Source: Dirofilaria immitis | Taxonomy: Eukaryota; Nematoda; Chromadorea; Rhabditida; Onchocercidae | DNA length: 64,000 nucleotides | Assembly (NCBI GenBank): GCA_024305405.1 | Contig: JAKNDB010000087.1 | Location: forward strand, 6,884,501-6,948,500 | Direction: 5' to 3' | Notes under the pieces: generated by a model | Databases searched by the model: none | What the model saw: only the letters and a program-made list of their open reading frames with translations | Told to the model about the DNA's origin: nothing | Made by a program: the position numbers and the translations under genes | Part shown: piece by piece, positions 1 to 13,900 of the stretch | How positions within the stretch are numbered: the first letter of the stretch is position 1 | Layout of the letters: each line of letters starts with the position of its first letter

Positions 1-1928
1 TGGCAATTTGATCAGATAAATGGATTACTGAATTATGAGAAGAGAAAGAAGAGTGACGACGACCCAATCAGATGGTTTCGAATTAAGAAATGGGCATCCT
101 TCGTTGCGCAATAGTAAGTTCTTGCTGATTGAAAAAGAATAAAAATTTTTTTTCATATTCTGGAATTTCAAAGAAGAAATTACATTGTTTAAATATTTAA
201 AGTACAATTTAAAGATTATAATTAATCAAAGTTTAGAGATATTTCAAGAAATAGAATTCCTGTTAGACAAATTACATTGTTTCGGTTAAATAATCAATAA
301 GTTTAATTGTTTTCTATTCATTTGGCTCGATTCAAAAAAATCAGCACACATTTACTAAACATGATAGAAATTGGTAATATTGTGCTATATGAACATGATA
401 TCAATGATACATTAAATATTTGCAACCAGAGTTAGTTTTTCTAGATGTATCATTTGTTGGATCATTGAGAGGTTGATGGATATTATCCATAGAAATGACT
501 GAAGAAAATAAGAATAGTTATATAATACAGCAATATCGCTACATCGGAAAAATCATGAAGAAATACAATGAGTGAGAAAAATCGAGAGTCGAAGGAATTT
601 TGAACTCTTCAAAAAATTTTCAAATCTCCCTTGCAGCTTCAAATATCAGTCAGTTACAACGATATAGATTTTCATTTCATCCATATTTTTCCAAGGAATA
701 CAAATGCAAATAATTTGCTAGTTAATCAATAATTATTATTCGAACAATGGAATAATATTATCTAATTTAACTTCTAGTTCGGATGTAAAAGGCCATAATT
801 TGTTTAGATTTTCATACTAATCCATTCTGTATTGAAACCGATTATATTTAATAATTTTTGGAAATTCTAAATATTTTGATGGCATAATCTAAGCTGCTTT
901 TTTAGAAGTTTTCCATATTATGTACATCATTCGTCTTAAAGTTGGAGATATATTTGCAATATTAGTATCACCAATATTTCTCGAGAAACATTAACTGAAT
1001 TATGATTAGAATTAGTTAACTAGGGATCTGGAGATAATTGTAATATATTTGTTTTCTTTTCTTTGAAAAGGAGAAAAACAAAACAGGAGAAAAATAATAA
1101 AAAAAGCAAAGTAACGAAAAATAATAAATGAATGCCCAACTTTCACATAGATTTCGTTTCCACATTAAAATTTAGATCATATTGAAGAAACTGCTGCTTA
1201 CAACAAAAAGCCTTCCTTGACAATCATTTTATATCTGTTAAACTTCCTCTTAAATATCCTCCCGTTTATTTTGTAAGTAGATGCCTCCATACCTCTTTGC
1301 TTTATTATTAACGTTCATGTGCACTTCTGCAAACAAATTTTTATTGAAGTATCAACAACTATAAAAAACGTTTCATAATGAAAATTTTTGGACCCCTGTA
1401 ATATGTCATCGCAGCAACTGAGCCATTCAAAAGTATAAATGTTCTATCATAGTTTTGAGCAAAACTGAACACTGTATCAATGATATTTAAAGTATTTACT
1501 AATGCTTCGAACTGTTAAAAACTTTATCTTGCTCAAATTCAAAGAAAAAATGTTCTGACATTGTGATAAAAAATATTTTCAAGATAAAAGCGTCCAATGA
1601 AATGCGAAATAAAAATCCAAATAACAAAAACCAAATATATGAACAATTATCATGGAGGGAATTTAGAAGTGAAACAGTCTGATTTTTCATAATAATTTCT
1701 ACATTTCGTGCAATAAGATTTCTTCCATAAAAATTGAATAAATTTATAAAGAGTGATTTTGGGAAATGATCACTAAAATGCCTTTTTCGGCAAAATTATT
1801 TCTTAGAATTTTTCAGTTATTGAAAAATCTATCAATACTAGATCATAAGTTCTGAAGTAGGAAATGTTTAATAAATGGAAAAATGGAAAAACAGTAACAG
1901 TAAAAAACATGAGAACAAAAAAATCGAA
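1..1928. other. AT-rich intergenic stretch, no gene seen
   Basis: This lies downstream of the last Brr2 exon. I see no exon with plausible splice sites and conserved coding content, no RNA gene and no large repeat. The few open frames are short and low in complexity. Confidence 0.6.
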
Positions 1929-4900
1929 TCACTCATCATCGCGAGCTCGTTTTCGACTACGTCCAGTTTCTAAAAAAATTCACAAAGTGCAAGGCATATT
2001 TAAAAAATTTATGATCATGTCAATAAGATTAAATACCCATATAAAGAATTTTATATATGCTTAGAAAATGATAAACTAAGTAGGCGTTCTCAACATTCCA
2101 CAACAATTGGTAGAAATTCGTTGCAAAACAAGAAGAAAAGTAATAAGAAATAATATTTGCAATTTTGACAATACATGAACCTTAGAAGCAGCTAAATTAC
2201 TAAAATGAGGATTTGAAAAATTTAGTAAAACAAATTTTAAAAACATCTTAAATGTGATTATTAGAATACCTTCAACACGAAATTTGAGATCAAATTCTTG
2301 GTCTGCTCCTAAATACGAATCACAAATGAAGTATAACTTGTAATGTATCTTTCCCGCTGCTAATGCAGTGAAATCAAGCGTCATTTTTGCTTTTTGATGA
2401 ACTGTTAATCTAAAAAGTAAGATTAAATTATTTCTCTCCAACGCCATATTAAGCAGAATGAGCACTTGCTGATTTCATATATAACTCACTTGATAAAAGT
2501 GAGAAAAAAATTTGATCCTCTATTATTATTCTCTATTTATTTTTGATTTTGTTAAAATTTTGTCTTTTCGAATAAATTGAAAGCAAAAAAATGAAGGAGA
2601 AATTTTGGAAGAAAAATAAAATAAACCAGAATTCTAGCAAACCTTTTTATAGAAAAGAGTGTATTGGAAAAGTGATCTCCAATAACCAGCCACCATCCTT
2701 CTTCTTTCCGTTTTTGCGGAAAAAGTGGTGCAACTACAGGTGGAGCCATGCCATTCAAATCATTTTCACGTTCCATTTCAACGGTAACGTTTATTGTATC
2801 ACCTCTAAAATAGAATCAAATTAAAATCGACGACGTACAAAACTATTTATTAAAATTTTCCGTATAGAAAAAGTGAAATTATCGAAAAAAAAAGTACAAA
2901 AATTCTTAATCTTAACGAGAAAAAGAAAAATTCGAAATTATCTCAATAAATTGACTTCATCGAATAAAACATTAATCATTTACATAGTGATAGTTCCACT
3001 ATTTTCAATTTTGTGCTCAACTTCAATGCTAGGATAATGATTGCAAAATCGAGCGACGTCTGACATTTCCGCTGGAGTCATTTGTAAAAGTGCCTGTCGT
3101 ACATCATCTTCCAAGTCCAATAAGTCAAATATTGATGATATTTTCTACAAAAATACAAAAATTCATGTAGAATACTACAGTTTAAAGTTGACCTGTAATG
3201 GAAAATTTTTCAAATAATTGAAAATTTAGAGTTATTTACTTTAAGCTGGTAAAATTTAGAGTTATTAACTTTGGGTGGTATAGAATATATAAATCTTCAT
3301 CCTTTATAAATATGACCGAAAAGTGTTGCTTGCTCATTGTTTTCCTCCCTGATTCTCATATTCGATTTTTTACAAAATTTGAAATCCTAATGAATCCAGC
3401 AATTTTTTGAAAAATATAAAATTACAATCTACCTTCTCTTTACATCGCTCAAGTAAAGAGGACGAGCAATGAGGCAGTTGCTTCAAATATGATTCACTTG
3501 TGAACATCGCTTGTGTTAACATTTGTGATAGTTCCATTGCGTGTACTGCTGGCATCAACCAGCCATTGCTGAACGAAAAAAATAAAACTATGGAAACTAA
3601 AAAAATGAATGAAAATCTTCATGTTTAGAATAAATTTTGATAATATGTTTCTTTTAATATTACATAATTATTTTAAAATGTATATTATTCAACTAATTAA
3701 CAACTGATGGTAGCAATATATCTTTAACATTTTTTCAATTAATGTAATATACCTGCTTAAAACATCAACGCATGCCTGTACTAGGCGAATTGCTCTAAGA
3801 ATGACAACTTCTGTATCTTTATTCAATTCAGCTGACAACTGTATGCGAGCCAAATGAGCATTCATTAATAAATTAACCTAAAAAAACTGAACGAATCATA
3901 CATCGATGTTTCGCTTATTTGATTCATAATATATCTTAACAAAAATTTCGGATATTTGGTTTGAAACCCATACGCATGACTTTTAATATGAACAATTGAA
4001 AATTTTCATTTGCAGCAAAATCATCAAAACCAATAAAATTTTGAAAAAAATAGTCACAAAAGATTAGATATAATTCATTTACCTTAACATGCGGATCTGT
4101 GAACTTCTGATGTTTTTGTTGTCCTGACAATCGATCAGCCAGTTGTTTTAGCAAAATATCTTCCTTGTAACGTATTGGCATGTTCGCAAATTCACTTGCA
4201 TTACTGATGATTTCAATAAGAGCGCGCAATTTGGTTTTTGCGCTCAAAGACATACTAAACACTTCTGAAAATGAAAGAGAGAATTTTCGTTTACAAAAAA
4301 ATGAATTATTTGAGTCAGATTTACTTAAAAAATCATTTTTATTTGGTTTCTACTAATGATTCCTCCAATATTGTGTTATTACTGTGAACATGAATTCGAA
4401 ATTTAAAGAACGCTTCAAAAAATGCAACGAAACGCGAAATAACGTTTAGTACTCACCATGTATCACCAGTTCATATGATAAGCAATCAATATGGAAAATA
4501 GTCAAGATGATTAAATTTAATTTTTTCGAAAAAAATATCCAAACAATATAAGTAATTTAATAACAAACCTAGCTCTCACAAATAAAAATTGTTTCTTTAT
4601 TTTCTAAAACATAATCTAAGTTGGTAAATTTTTTCAAAAATAAAACCGTTAAAATTTTTTTGATAGAATACAGCAAAAATTACCGATTGTTGTATAACTT
4701 ATGTAGTAATAGGCTGCAATCATTCCCAGGTTAAGCGGTTGTGTGTCCATATCATTCTTGATTGTAATGCATTTTGAATTTTCCAGATCTTTCAATGTAT
4801 TTTCCACTAATTCGGAAAGGCTGTCTGATAAATGGCGATGAGTCACACCTTGCAAATTGTAATAATTCGGATTCTGTGTCATACGCCGATATAAAAGAGT

Positions 4901-7900
4901 CCACGTAAGATACTGAAATAGAGCCACTTACAAAGAGAACATCCACAGCTGACAAAGATAAGAAATGTCAATAAACTATAGTTAATAAATGATGAGTAGT
5001 GTTTTATAAATTTTGACTTTGCTTTTGAAAAATAAACTGCCAACAGATTTTCTCTAAATTATAGCCAAGCAATAGATAAAGTAATTGTGCTCTTCTTCAT
5101 GACAGCTTTTCAAACAAATTTGCTAATATAAACTCACATCAATAGCATCCTGTTTATTTTCGATTGTTTTAGTCACAATTTCGGCATTGAAGTGATCATG
5201 AAGACAATGATCCAAATGTGATTCAACAGGAAGTGGCTCATAAAGAAACTTTTGAAGAAATCCTTTTAGAAGACTGACACATGAGAACGCATTTTGCTGA
5301 AATGAAAAATTCCTGACATTTAACATAAATGTTTTTGCTTGTATTAGAGAAATCTTGATGAAAAATGCAATTGTAGATTGCACTGCAGTTTTATCTGTAA
5401 CCGCTATAACACAAGCGAAAATATTTCACAAAAATCAAAACGAAAAATGAAAAAAAACAAATATGAAAATATAAAATAAAAATATCGAACCGAAGCTAAT
5501 GTAATCTGTTCAAAATTTTTCAGACTAAAATGATAAAAAGTCAAGGAAAAAAAGTTAACATGAAAACCAATATAAAATTAACGTGCAGATTTTTGATCTA
5601 ATATAGCATCTCTTCTTTATACTGAATAGTTATAACTTACGCTTCTTTTTGAATAATTAATACATTAACTTCAAACTTAAGATAATACTAGCTGTAAAAG
5701 AAAGAGATTATTACCATCGTCATCAATCCCGGGTCTATTTGCTAGCCCAACCATGTGTAGAACATCACCTATTGGATAATCTTCATAAACATGGTATTTT
5801 CCATTATAAAACTGCGTATCCATAATAATCACAACGTATGCACTCATCGAAATTTGATAACACATTGTACGTGGAACAATGCAAACCTTAAACATCGCCT
5901 CCGAAAGAGTGAACATACAATTAAATAGGACGAATGAATAAACGTAAGTTATACTAAATATTTAACTAGTAAATAGAGAGAATGAAAAATGGACAAGTCT
6001 TTGTGGAGCATGATGTCCGATGATGTATGGCACTTACCTACTTCAAGCTATGTTAATATAAAGAAACCTTTACTAAATGTGTTTCGGACATATAACAGAA
6101 CAGACCAAATTTTTTTTTGTGAAATTCGGAATGAAACATGATTTATTGGGCCTAATTATCTCAGAATTGATAACATTCTGTTCATATACAAAATATTTAA
6201 ATATATAATTTCTATATTATGAATGTAGTGCCGAGCAGGGGAGTAAAATTTAGCGAAATACATTTCATGGATAAAATATCTATCACAGCTTTTATCTTTA
6301 TCGTGCTAATTAATTTCTAGCCTGCTCAAAAAATTTTGTCATTATGGTGAAAATATAAGATACATTATTTCGGGTAATGTTAACTTCATAAAAAAGCTTC
6401 TTACAAATGTGTGTACGTGTGTTTTATTTTATATCCAACTGCGTATATATATAACATATATTGTATTATATAAATAATATATATATCTCTTCGACTGTCC
6501 ATAAACAAACCTGAATTGCACCACTTTGAAAAAGCTGTTCCACAACAGCCATATCTTTGACATTTGTACCTTCATGTAGAAAACCTACTCCACACGACAA
6601 TGTTTCTTTTAGAGTTTTGTCCTACAAAATATAAAAGATTCAAGAAAACTTAAGCCATTCATCTTAAATTAGAAGAAAGCTTCGGAAAGTTTAAGAATGA
6701 TTGATAACAAACCTGGACATTATCTAGCAACCGAATAAAACTTGGTTCCTGTGGATTAATGTGCAGAAATCTCTTCGACTGTCCATCAGCATGTGCCATT
6801 GTAAGCATATCGACAGCAGTCGATCGCGATTGCCGTCTGCTAGGCACAAAAATAAGTGCAGGACGCGGGCGTAACTTACCACCATGACGCACAACTGCTG
6901 CATAAACCGGTCGTGCCATTGCTGCTAGCCGAGAAGCAGTATGCGATAAGTTGAAACCCTCAAAAGACTTGAAATTAAAATTTATAATGCAGAAAGAAGA
7001 CCCTGAATTTTATTCTCAATGATTTGCTTTAGAAGATTATGCAACCATAAAACAACAAACTTGTTATATAGTACTAACTGCTTAAAAGAAAATAAACGAC
7101 TCAAAAAATTGAAATTAACCTGTATAAAAAGTTCTAATGGAAGAGGTCGACAGTTTGGTACAAAATTAAAAGTAGCCTGAGAGGAACAGCCAAGCCATTG
7201 CCCAACGTCTCTGGCATTGGCTAATGATGATGAAAGAGCAACAATTCGAACTGTTGAATCCAGTTGTGACGACATGTAACGCATACGCGAACAAATTACT
7301 TCAAGTACAGGCTGAAAAAAAATTAATCGAAATAAATAAATTAAATTACGAAGTAATAGAAAATAAATAATGCAGATGGTTAGGTCAAAACAAATTAAAT
7401 CAAGCAAAAATTAAGAATTCATTTGAACATAATAAATTATATTAGATTTTAAGAAATTTTAAAATAAAAACTGGAAGAAAAAACATTAAATTTTCTTTAT
7501 GGAACGATCCCACTATATTAGTGACTATATCTCTCTCTCACACTAACTAATGGAATTTGTTCGCTGACCAGCAACACAAAGGAAACGCTACCATATATTG
7601 TATTACCCTTTTTCATCCTATAAATTATGCAATGAAAACGATAAACAATACAAAAAATTAAGAAATGCACACACAGAATTTCAAAAATAAAAAATAATAT
7701 GGAAAGGATTTTTAAGGTGATTTAATTAAAAAATTAAATATTTGCTGAAAACTGATTCACCATTTCGAACAAGGAAAATACCCAGAATGAAAAAAACTGA
7801 ACTCTAGAATCACAAAAGCAATAAAATTGGGAAATATAATTTAGTTTTGAAGCGTTTACATCTTACTATATGATATGATCAACGAACCCCATTAACGCCT

Positions 7901-10900
7901 CCGATCATATGAAGATCATCAACAATAAATAATCGTACAGCTTGGACATTCTTCCGTTGTTTCCAACGTCGACTAACATTATCCCACTTTTCTGGTGTTG
8001 CTATGATCAATTGTCCTCTTTGTAATAGCTTTAAATCAGTCGATGGCTCACCGGTCAGCATAACAACTGTTTTTTCTAGGGCAGCTCCAATCCGTTCCTG
8101 CCAATCGATAAACTTCTAAAAATAACCTATTTTTCTGGGGTAAATAGATATTACATAAAATAGGTATAATTATTAAAAGATTCCTTAATGTAATAATTTT
8201 TGTTCTCGCATCCACATACAAGTTTTTTTGTAGTGATTTTTAACAGCAGTGCTCAATCATTTATTTCCAGCAAAAATTGGAAAGTGAACGGACTTTTTCA
8301 GCTAAATCTTCCATTGGTGTTACATAAACAGCTTTCGCATCAGGTCTGTTATCGAAATGTCGAAGTACAGCGAACTCTGCACAAACAGTTTTACCACTTC
8401 CATGTGGCGCACCAATAAACACATTATCATTACCTTCATAAACAGTTCGAAAACTGTAACATTTAATAAATTTCAAATTTCCTCATGCAAATGTTAGAAA
8501 AACTAAAATACATAGACTGTAAAGCTCCAGTTCAGATTACAGAAAATATATTCTGTTAATCTGGTCAATCTTATTTCTTTTACAATATATAATTGTCTGT
8601 ATATATATTCTTAAAAAAATAAAAGATAAAATACAAAAAATATATCAAAAAAATATATTTCTCTATATATATTCTTTTTATATGTATATTCTAAACAAGG
8701 ACTTAATAACAAATTTCATAAATTCCATCCAAAACATCTAATAGATTCCATAAATAATATATATAATCAGTAATACTTTATATTCAGTAAAAGAATTTAC
8801 CTTGTGTTTGAATAGGATTAAATACGGAGATATTCTTCTGTTCGAAAACTGACTGGAAAAGCTTATTGTTCAAGGCTGAAAGAGGTAATGGTTGCAAATC
8901 CAGTAACTCGGTTGGGGGTGGATATTTTCGGGCAAAATCAAATGTCGAAACGATATCGGTAAAACAGTTTCACTGCCAAGCCAGCGATCGGAAACTAAAA
9001 CCATGAATTTTATCTTCGTTATTTAGAGTTTACTGTGATTCACTGCACATTTTTTCTAAACACCATATTGAATTTAATAAAGCTATTCAATAAACAATAA
9101 ATTAAAATAAAAAGCAAAAGTAAGGAAATACCTATGCGTATAAAATATAATGGTGGCAGCGGATCAAATACTGGTACGAACATTTTCACCAAATGTTCAT
9201 CTTCACAAAACTTCTGTTTCAAAAGGAAGTATTCGTGATGTAGAATCAACTCTCCGTCGACATCTTCAACGAATATCCAGAATCCTTCAGCCGTTCCTGG
9301 AAGCCACCAATATTTTAAAGAAATTCCTAGAATTTCTTTTAAACAGCAAAAAATGGTTGAACTGTAAGAAAACAAACCATGTACGCGAGCATCCCACAGA
9401 AAATCGGGTGTAATTGTTAATTCAATTCTTAAAGTCGATCGTGTTATGGGTTGAATCAGTGCCGTCATATCTAATTTTGGTAACTAAAAAGCCATATACT
9501 ATTCAATTACAATACATACGAGAAATCTATAAATTCTGAGAAAAAATGAAAGAAAATATGTCGTTGTCTATACCTGACGAATGAATTTGTATAAAGGCTT
9601 GCCCATTTTCGGCATTTTCACCAGTTCGCCGAGCTGATGTTGGTCAAGATCGTACAAACGTTCAAATGAAAGATTTTTTTGTCAATGCTTCGCACAACCT
9701 CAAAATTAATAGATCAATTAGAATTCACGATGTTAAAAGCTTAAAAATCGGAACATGATTGCATAATACTATAAATTCCTAGAATCTAAAATAAATAAAA
9801 GAATGAACTTCTGAAGGCAATTTCTTGAACTGATGGAGAGGATTAAGTGATTGCCACTGTCGAGCGTTGATCATTTTACAAACACCAAGAACCTTCTAAA
9901 AAAAAAATACATTCCGCACTGATCACTAAAATCAGCGAGGAAGATAAAATTAATGACGCCGAAGAAATAAGAAAAATAAGGAAAAGAATATTTTTATATT
10001 TTATAAAAAGATATTAAAATGTAGAAAATTTTAATAAAAGAAAACATACTTGTGCAAGATGTGCCCAACCTCTCCATAACACAATTTCAAACAGTGCTCT
10101 GAACAGCCGTCCAGCAGATTGACTAATAAACACCATGTCACTTTGAAGTGCAAATCCTTCTAATTTTAATTGTGAAATATAAGCCTGCAAAATACAGTCA
10201 GTATGCTATGTTAAATCATAATTTCAGTGTAAATAATTTTCAAAAATTTGGTTAATCCATAGTCACCTAACAATTTCATTTGATTTCCTACAAGAACAAA
10301 AGTATTTGGATATGAAATTGTAATGACCACCACAATAAATGTCATCAGTCCCAACATTCACTCAAATTATTTACTCAAAAAAGTAGAGGAAAATGTGAAT
10401 TTCAAAATATAGCGAATCAACATAATTCTTGTCATGTAGTAGTTACCTGCAGCAGTACATTAACTTTTGCACTGCTCTCTTCCAAACTTTCTTTGATTGG
10501 GACTGGAACATGTTCAGCTAATTTTGCAATTCCAGCTTTTCCTCTTCACGGACCATAATATTTCGGAATTCCGACGACATTGAAAATATGCGGAACAAGT
10601 CAATTTCAGTTGCTGTTGCCTTTAGAAGTTGATTGTATGTTTGCATTGTATCATGGGTACAGTAAAAGTGAGACGCAATGCGACCCAATTCAGTTGCCTG
10701 GAATTAACGGAAGTTATTCTATGTTCATCTGTTACATCTCTTGTATTCAGTTTCCAATACATGAATAATTTGAAAGATCTTATCTTTATTGGCACTCATC
10801 AAATATTCTCTAATGTAGATAGCAAAAATTGAATTTAATAGGATTTTCTTTTATCAGGAAAAAAATTCGAAGCTAGAAAAATAAAAAGGCATATCTGGAT

Positions 10901-13900
10901 AAGTCCACTTCTGCGATCATATTTGATAAGATTAGCTTTATCTAACTGTGCTGCAGCTGTGTGAATTAAATCTGCACGACGCTGTTCCAACAAAGGATCC
11001 AATTTCTAAAAACGAATACATATTCTCTCATACTTCAAATTCATTTAAAGAAAAAATTCAATCATCAAACAGACTCAATTGAGCAAAGCTCTCCTCAAAA
11101 TTTTTTATCGGTGAAGAATTCATGTTCAAATTTATAAACTTGAATACCGCTTGTTCATGTGAAATCCCGTAAAGCGCCGGTGATTTAACCATTCGAACAT
11201 ACAAATATGTATAGCCCAACCAATTCATGGCATCACTGACGTTATTGACAGTTCCCAGCACTATTTCTGCGTTTAGTGTATCGGCTAATTTTGAGATCAA
11301 CTGACTTTCGATCGGCAACTGAATAAAGTCTAGCTAATTAAAAAAAAATTATCAGTTTTTCAAAAAATTGACAAGCAAAATGATTAATTCAACAAACTTG
11401 CTGATTCATGAGTGATAGATAGTATTGCAATTCGGAGTGATGTGTTATCATAATACCTTTGCCTTTCGAATCATACTGAGGTCGACCAGCACGGCCAAGC
11501 ATCTACAAACATTGATATAATAAAAAGTTGAATGGGATGCACATAATAAAAAAATCTCCCAAATAATCCAAAAGAACCTCATGAAAAAAATTAATGCAGA
11601 GTTTTTCGTTCACAATACACTGCATTTAAAAGATAAAAATAAGTTTTGCATTCAAAACATACGAAGACATTCGATTTCTTCTAAAGAATTTATAGCAATA
11701 CCTGCATAACATCTAAGGCACCTAATTCAGTCCAACGTCCAATTTCGGGACTATAAATTTGTGTTCCCTTGATGATCACTGTATGAGCCGGTAGGTTAAC
11801 ACCCCAAGCGAGTGTAGCAGTTGAAACCAGTACCTAAAAATGGATTTTTAAAGAATTAATTAAATTCTGCAAAAAATAAAAAACAGAGCAACAGCATAAT
11901 GGAATTCATACAAAGAAATATGTACCTGCAAATGGCGATCGGCGAACAAATCCTCAACAAGTGTACGGTCAACACGAGTCATACCAGCGTGATGGATTGC
12001 AAAACCATAAGGAATTAAGTCCCTTAAATCTGCGTTTGCTACCTAGAGATTATATATAATCAGAACCAAATTAAAATGCGTCAATGTAGCAGGCATTTCC
12101 TGCCTTATTTTTCCCATTTCCTTCTAAAAATAAAATTCTGTCTTCCGGTATTATATTCATAACATTAAAAATAAAACATACTGACAGACTAAATAAAAAG
12201 TGCTGATATTAATTCCACAAAGAAAAAGTTGATTCCACGATGAAACAAGGAACTGAAAGTAACCTGAGATGCTTCACTCCGGAGAATTTCAGTACTTGCA
12301 CTGCCTTCTCTCATGAATGCACTTAAGGTATCTTTTTCGAGACAGGCATCACGTATAGCCTTTGCTGTCTTTGCTGTTTCCTTCCGTGAGTGCACAAAAA
12401 TTAAAACCTGAAGTGTGCAAAATACATAGAAAAAATAGAACAAACGACTCAAGTAAAAAAATTAGGAGAATATATAAATTTATTAAGAGAACAAAGATCC
12501 ACAGCAAAACAAATTGTTTATGTGAAAGCAAATACAGATAAAAATTAGGAACCTGGCTCTTCCCAGCATGCTCCATCACTTTATCATAAACGACTTCATT
12601 CATTGCCTGATATCGTTTTAATGCTTTCTTCTCTGTGATGCCAATGTATTGTTGTTCAAGAGGAACGGGTCGAAAGCTATTATCGAAGAAAAACAAATTC
12701 TGTGGCTTTACTCGGAGAAATGTTCCAACATCCTGATAATTGGGTAAAGTTGCTGAAAGTCCAACCAAACGACATTCTTCATGATTTTGTTCCATTTGTC
12801 GTAAAGTTCTGGAAAATACCAACATAGTTTTGACACAGTCAAGAATTCCAACGAAAAGCAGCGAAATAACAATGAAAATCAATACAATTATGCACACCAA
12901 AATGTTTTTTAAATAAATTCACCTTACAACAACGGCTTCCAACACTGGTCCACGGCTATCATGTAAGAGATGAATCTCATCAATGATTAACAGTGCAACG
13001 AGCTGACTGTAAGCGCGTTCACCACCTAAAATTCAAGGTAATATAGACAATAAAGATGAAATACTGTATCTAATCCTTTAAAAATTCAAAATTCTTTAAA
13101 CTTCAATTTACCTTTACGCGTCACAATATCATATTTTTCAGGTGTGCAAACAATCACCTGTGTCTGCATAAATTGTTCTTTGTTCATTTGCTGATCACCT
13201 GTCATTTCACCAACCTAAGAAATAAATTTTAAGGACGACCGTAAAATAATCGAAAACAAGTTATAGTACGAAATAAACATAATTTCGTGTTCAGTGGTGT
13301 CTTTAATTACATCTAATCCATAAAAAGTAGTTGGTGTTTCATTCTGGATCATTTCCCGAAATTAAAAATTACAATCCCAACTTACCGTAATTTTATAAGG
13401 CATCAAGCGTTTTGTGAATGTTCCGACCATTTCCTGTACTAAAGATTTCATTGGAGCAATGTAAATGCATTTAAATTCATCTACTCGTATGCTCCCATCA
13501 GCATTCATATGTTTCGATATTTCATGCAAAATACACAGTAAAGCAACATTAGTTTTACCAGCGCCCTGGAAAACAAGCATTTTATTTACCTCCATTTCCT
13601 AAAGATTTTATTTAAAAATATATACTAACTATATATTTGGGCGAGCCTCAAACTGAGAAAGCTGTTTTGCGAATAGAATGATAAATGATGAAACAAGTAT
13701 CAGCATTCAATTTATCATAAATGATTAATGAAGTAAGCAAACAAATAAATATCCAAATTATAACATTGCTTATTTATATTTATTTTCTTTAAGGATTACT
13801 TACCGTAGGTGCACATAGAAGCAAATGTTCATCAGATTTCAAAGCAGAATCACACAGTCTTGATTGGATCCGATTAAGTGTCTTGAATCCCTCGAACGCT

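Noticed and set aside
1864..2064. Open frame of 66 codons on the plus strand
   Set aside because: It is antisense to the last Brr2 exon (1929-1969), whose basic tail and phase fit the family better.
8200..9413. Plus-strand open frames of 72 and 87 codons
   Set aside because: Antisense to Brr2 exons with clear SNRNP200 homology.
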